NCBI GenBank assembly: GCA_964404765.1
Contig: CAYOLL010000275.1
Location: 1-6,060, forward strand
From: CAYOLL01 sp964404765 [NCBI: uncultured Gemmatimonadota bacterium]
Lineage (GTDB): Bacteria; 4572-55
DNA: 6,060 nucleotides
Reading direction: 5' to 3'
Every line of letters starts with the position of its first letter. Position 1 is the first letter of the stretch. A program made the position numbers and the translations under genes. Positions 5,980-6,060 of this stretch are shown in pieces. A model generated the notes under the pieces. That model saw only the letters and a program-made list of their open reading frames with translations, was not told the DNA's origin and did not search any database.

Positions 5980-6060
5980 GGTCGCGACGCAGCTTTTAGC
6001 CCCATCGGGGCGGTCCGTTTGTAGAAAAGCGAGCCCAACAGAACCCGGCGAATAGCCCCA
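5980..6060. repeat. GC-rich hairpin repeat, probably part of a tandem/dispersed intergenic repeat family, cut by the window edge
   Basis: GCCCC (5999-6003) and GGGGC (6007-6011) form a tight hairpin with a 3-base loop, followed by GGTCCGTTTGTAGAAAA. TAGCCCCA at 5997-6004 recurs exactly at 6053-6060, the last 8 bases of the window, 56 bases on, so a second hairpin unit may start there. A small palindrome GTCGCGAC is at 5981-5988. The unit resembles intergenic AGCCCC...GGGGCG...GTTTGTAGAAA repeats that I recall from environmental bacterial genomes, but this cannot be verified here. No coding frame is supported in this stretch. Confidence 0.5.

Overview
The window looks like ordinary bacterial chromosome, probably from a member of the FCB group (Bacteroidota/Calditrichota/KSB1-like lineages). 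That placement is an inference. It rests mainly on a secreted M6 metalloprotease ending in a YPNPF...WDGRDQNG...G-Y-Y-L type C-terminal domain (FlgD-like/type IX sorting-like), which is typical of that superphylum. Base composition is moderate in the genes, and the intergenic DNA is clearly AT-richer.

Layout. Positions 1-387 carry no gene. They hold a probable IS21-family element end (1-54), a short palindrome and an imperfect long inverted repeat (166-343). A minus-strand CPBP-family membrane protease gene (388-1125) is divergent from a plus-strand lipoprotein gene (1366-2160), whose product contains a clear internal duplication. A hairpin terminator (2202-2237) lies between this gene and a minus-strand tRNA-Pro(GGG) gene (2240-2316), and can serve both. 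Next come two co-directional plus-strand genes 32 nt apart: a stand-alone LON substrate-binding-domain protein (2499-3164) and the ribosome-assembly GTPase Obg (3197-4180). A convergent minus-strand gene (4194-5906) encodes the secreted M6-type zinc metalloprotease, with a signal peptide and a C-terminal sorting-like domain. Its best start is a TTG behind a strong Shine-Dalgarno. The last ~70 bases contain a GC-rich hairpin repeat, a second copy of which seems to begin at the window edge.

How the genes relate. LON-domain protein and Obg are probably co-transcribed and both sit in core cell physiology (protein quality control and ribosome assembly). The CPBP protein, the lipoprotein and the M6 protease belong to the membrane and cell envelope or outside, but nothing in the sequence ties them into one pathway. 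I see no new defence system, CRISPR array, or biosynthetic cluster. The most noteworthy items are the three non-coding repeat structures and the duplicated lipoprotein of unknown function.
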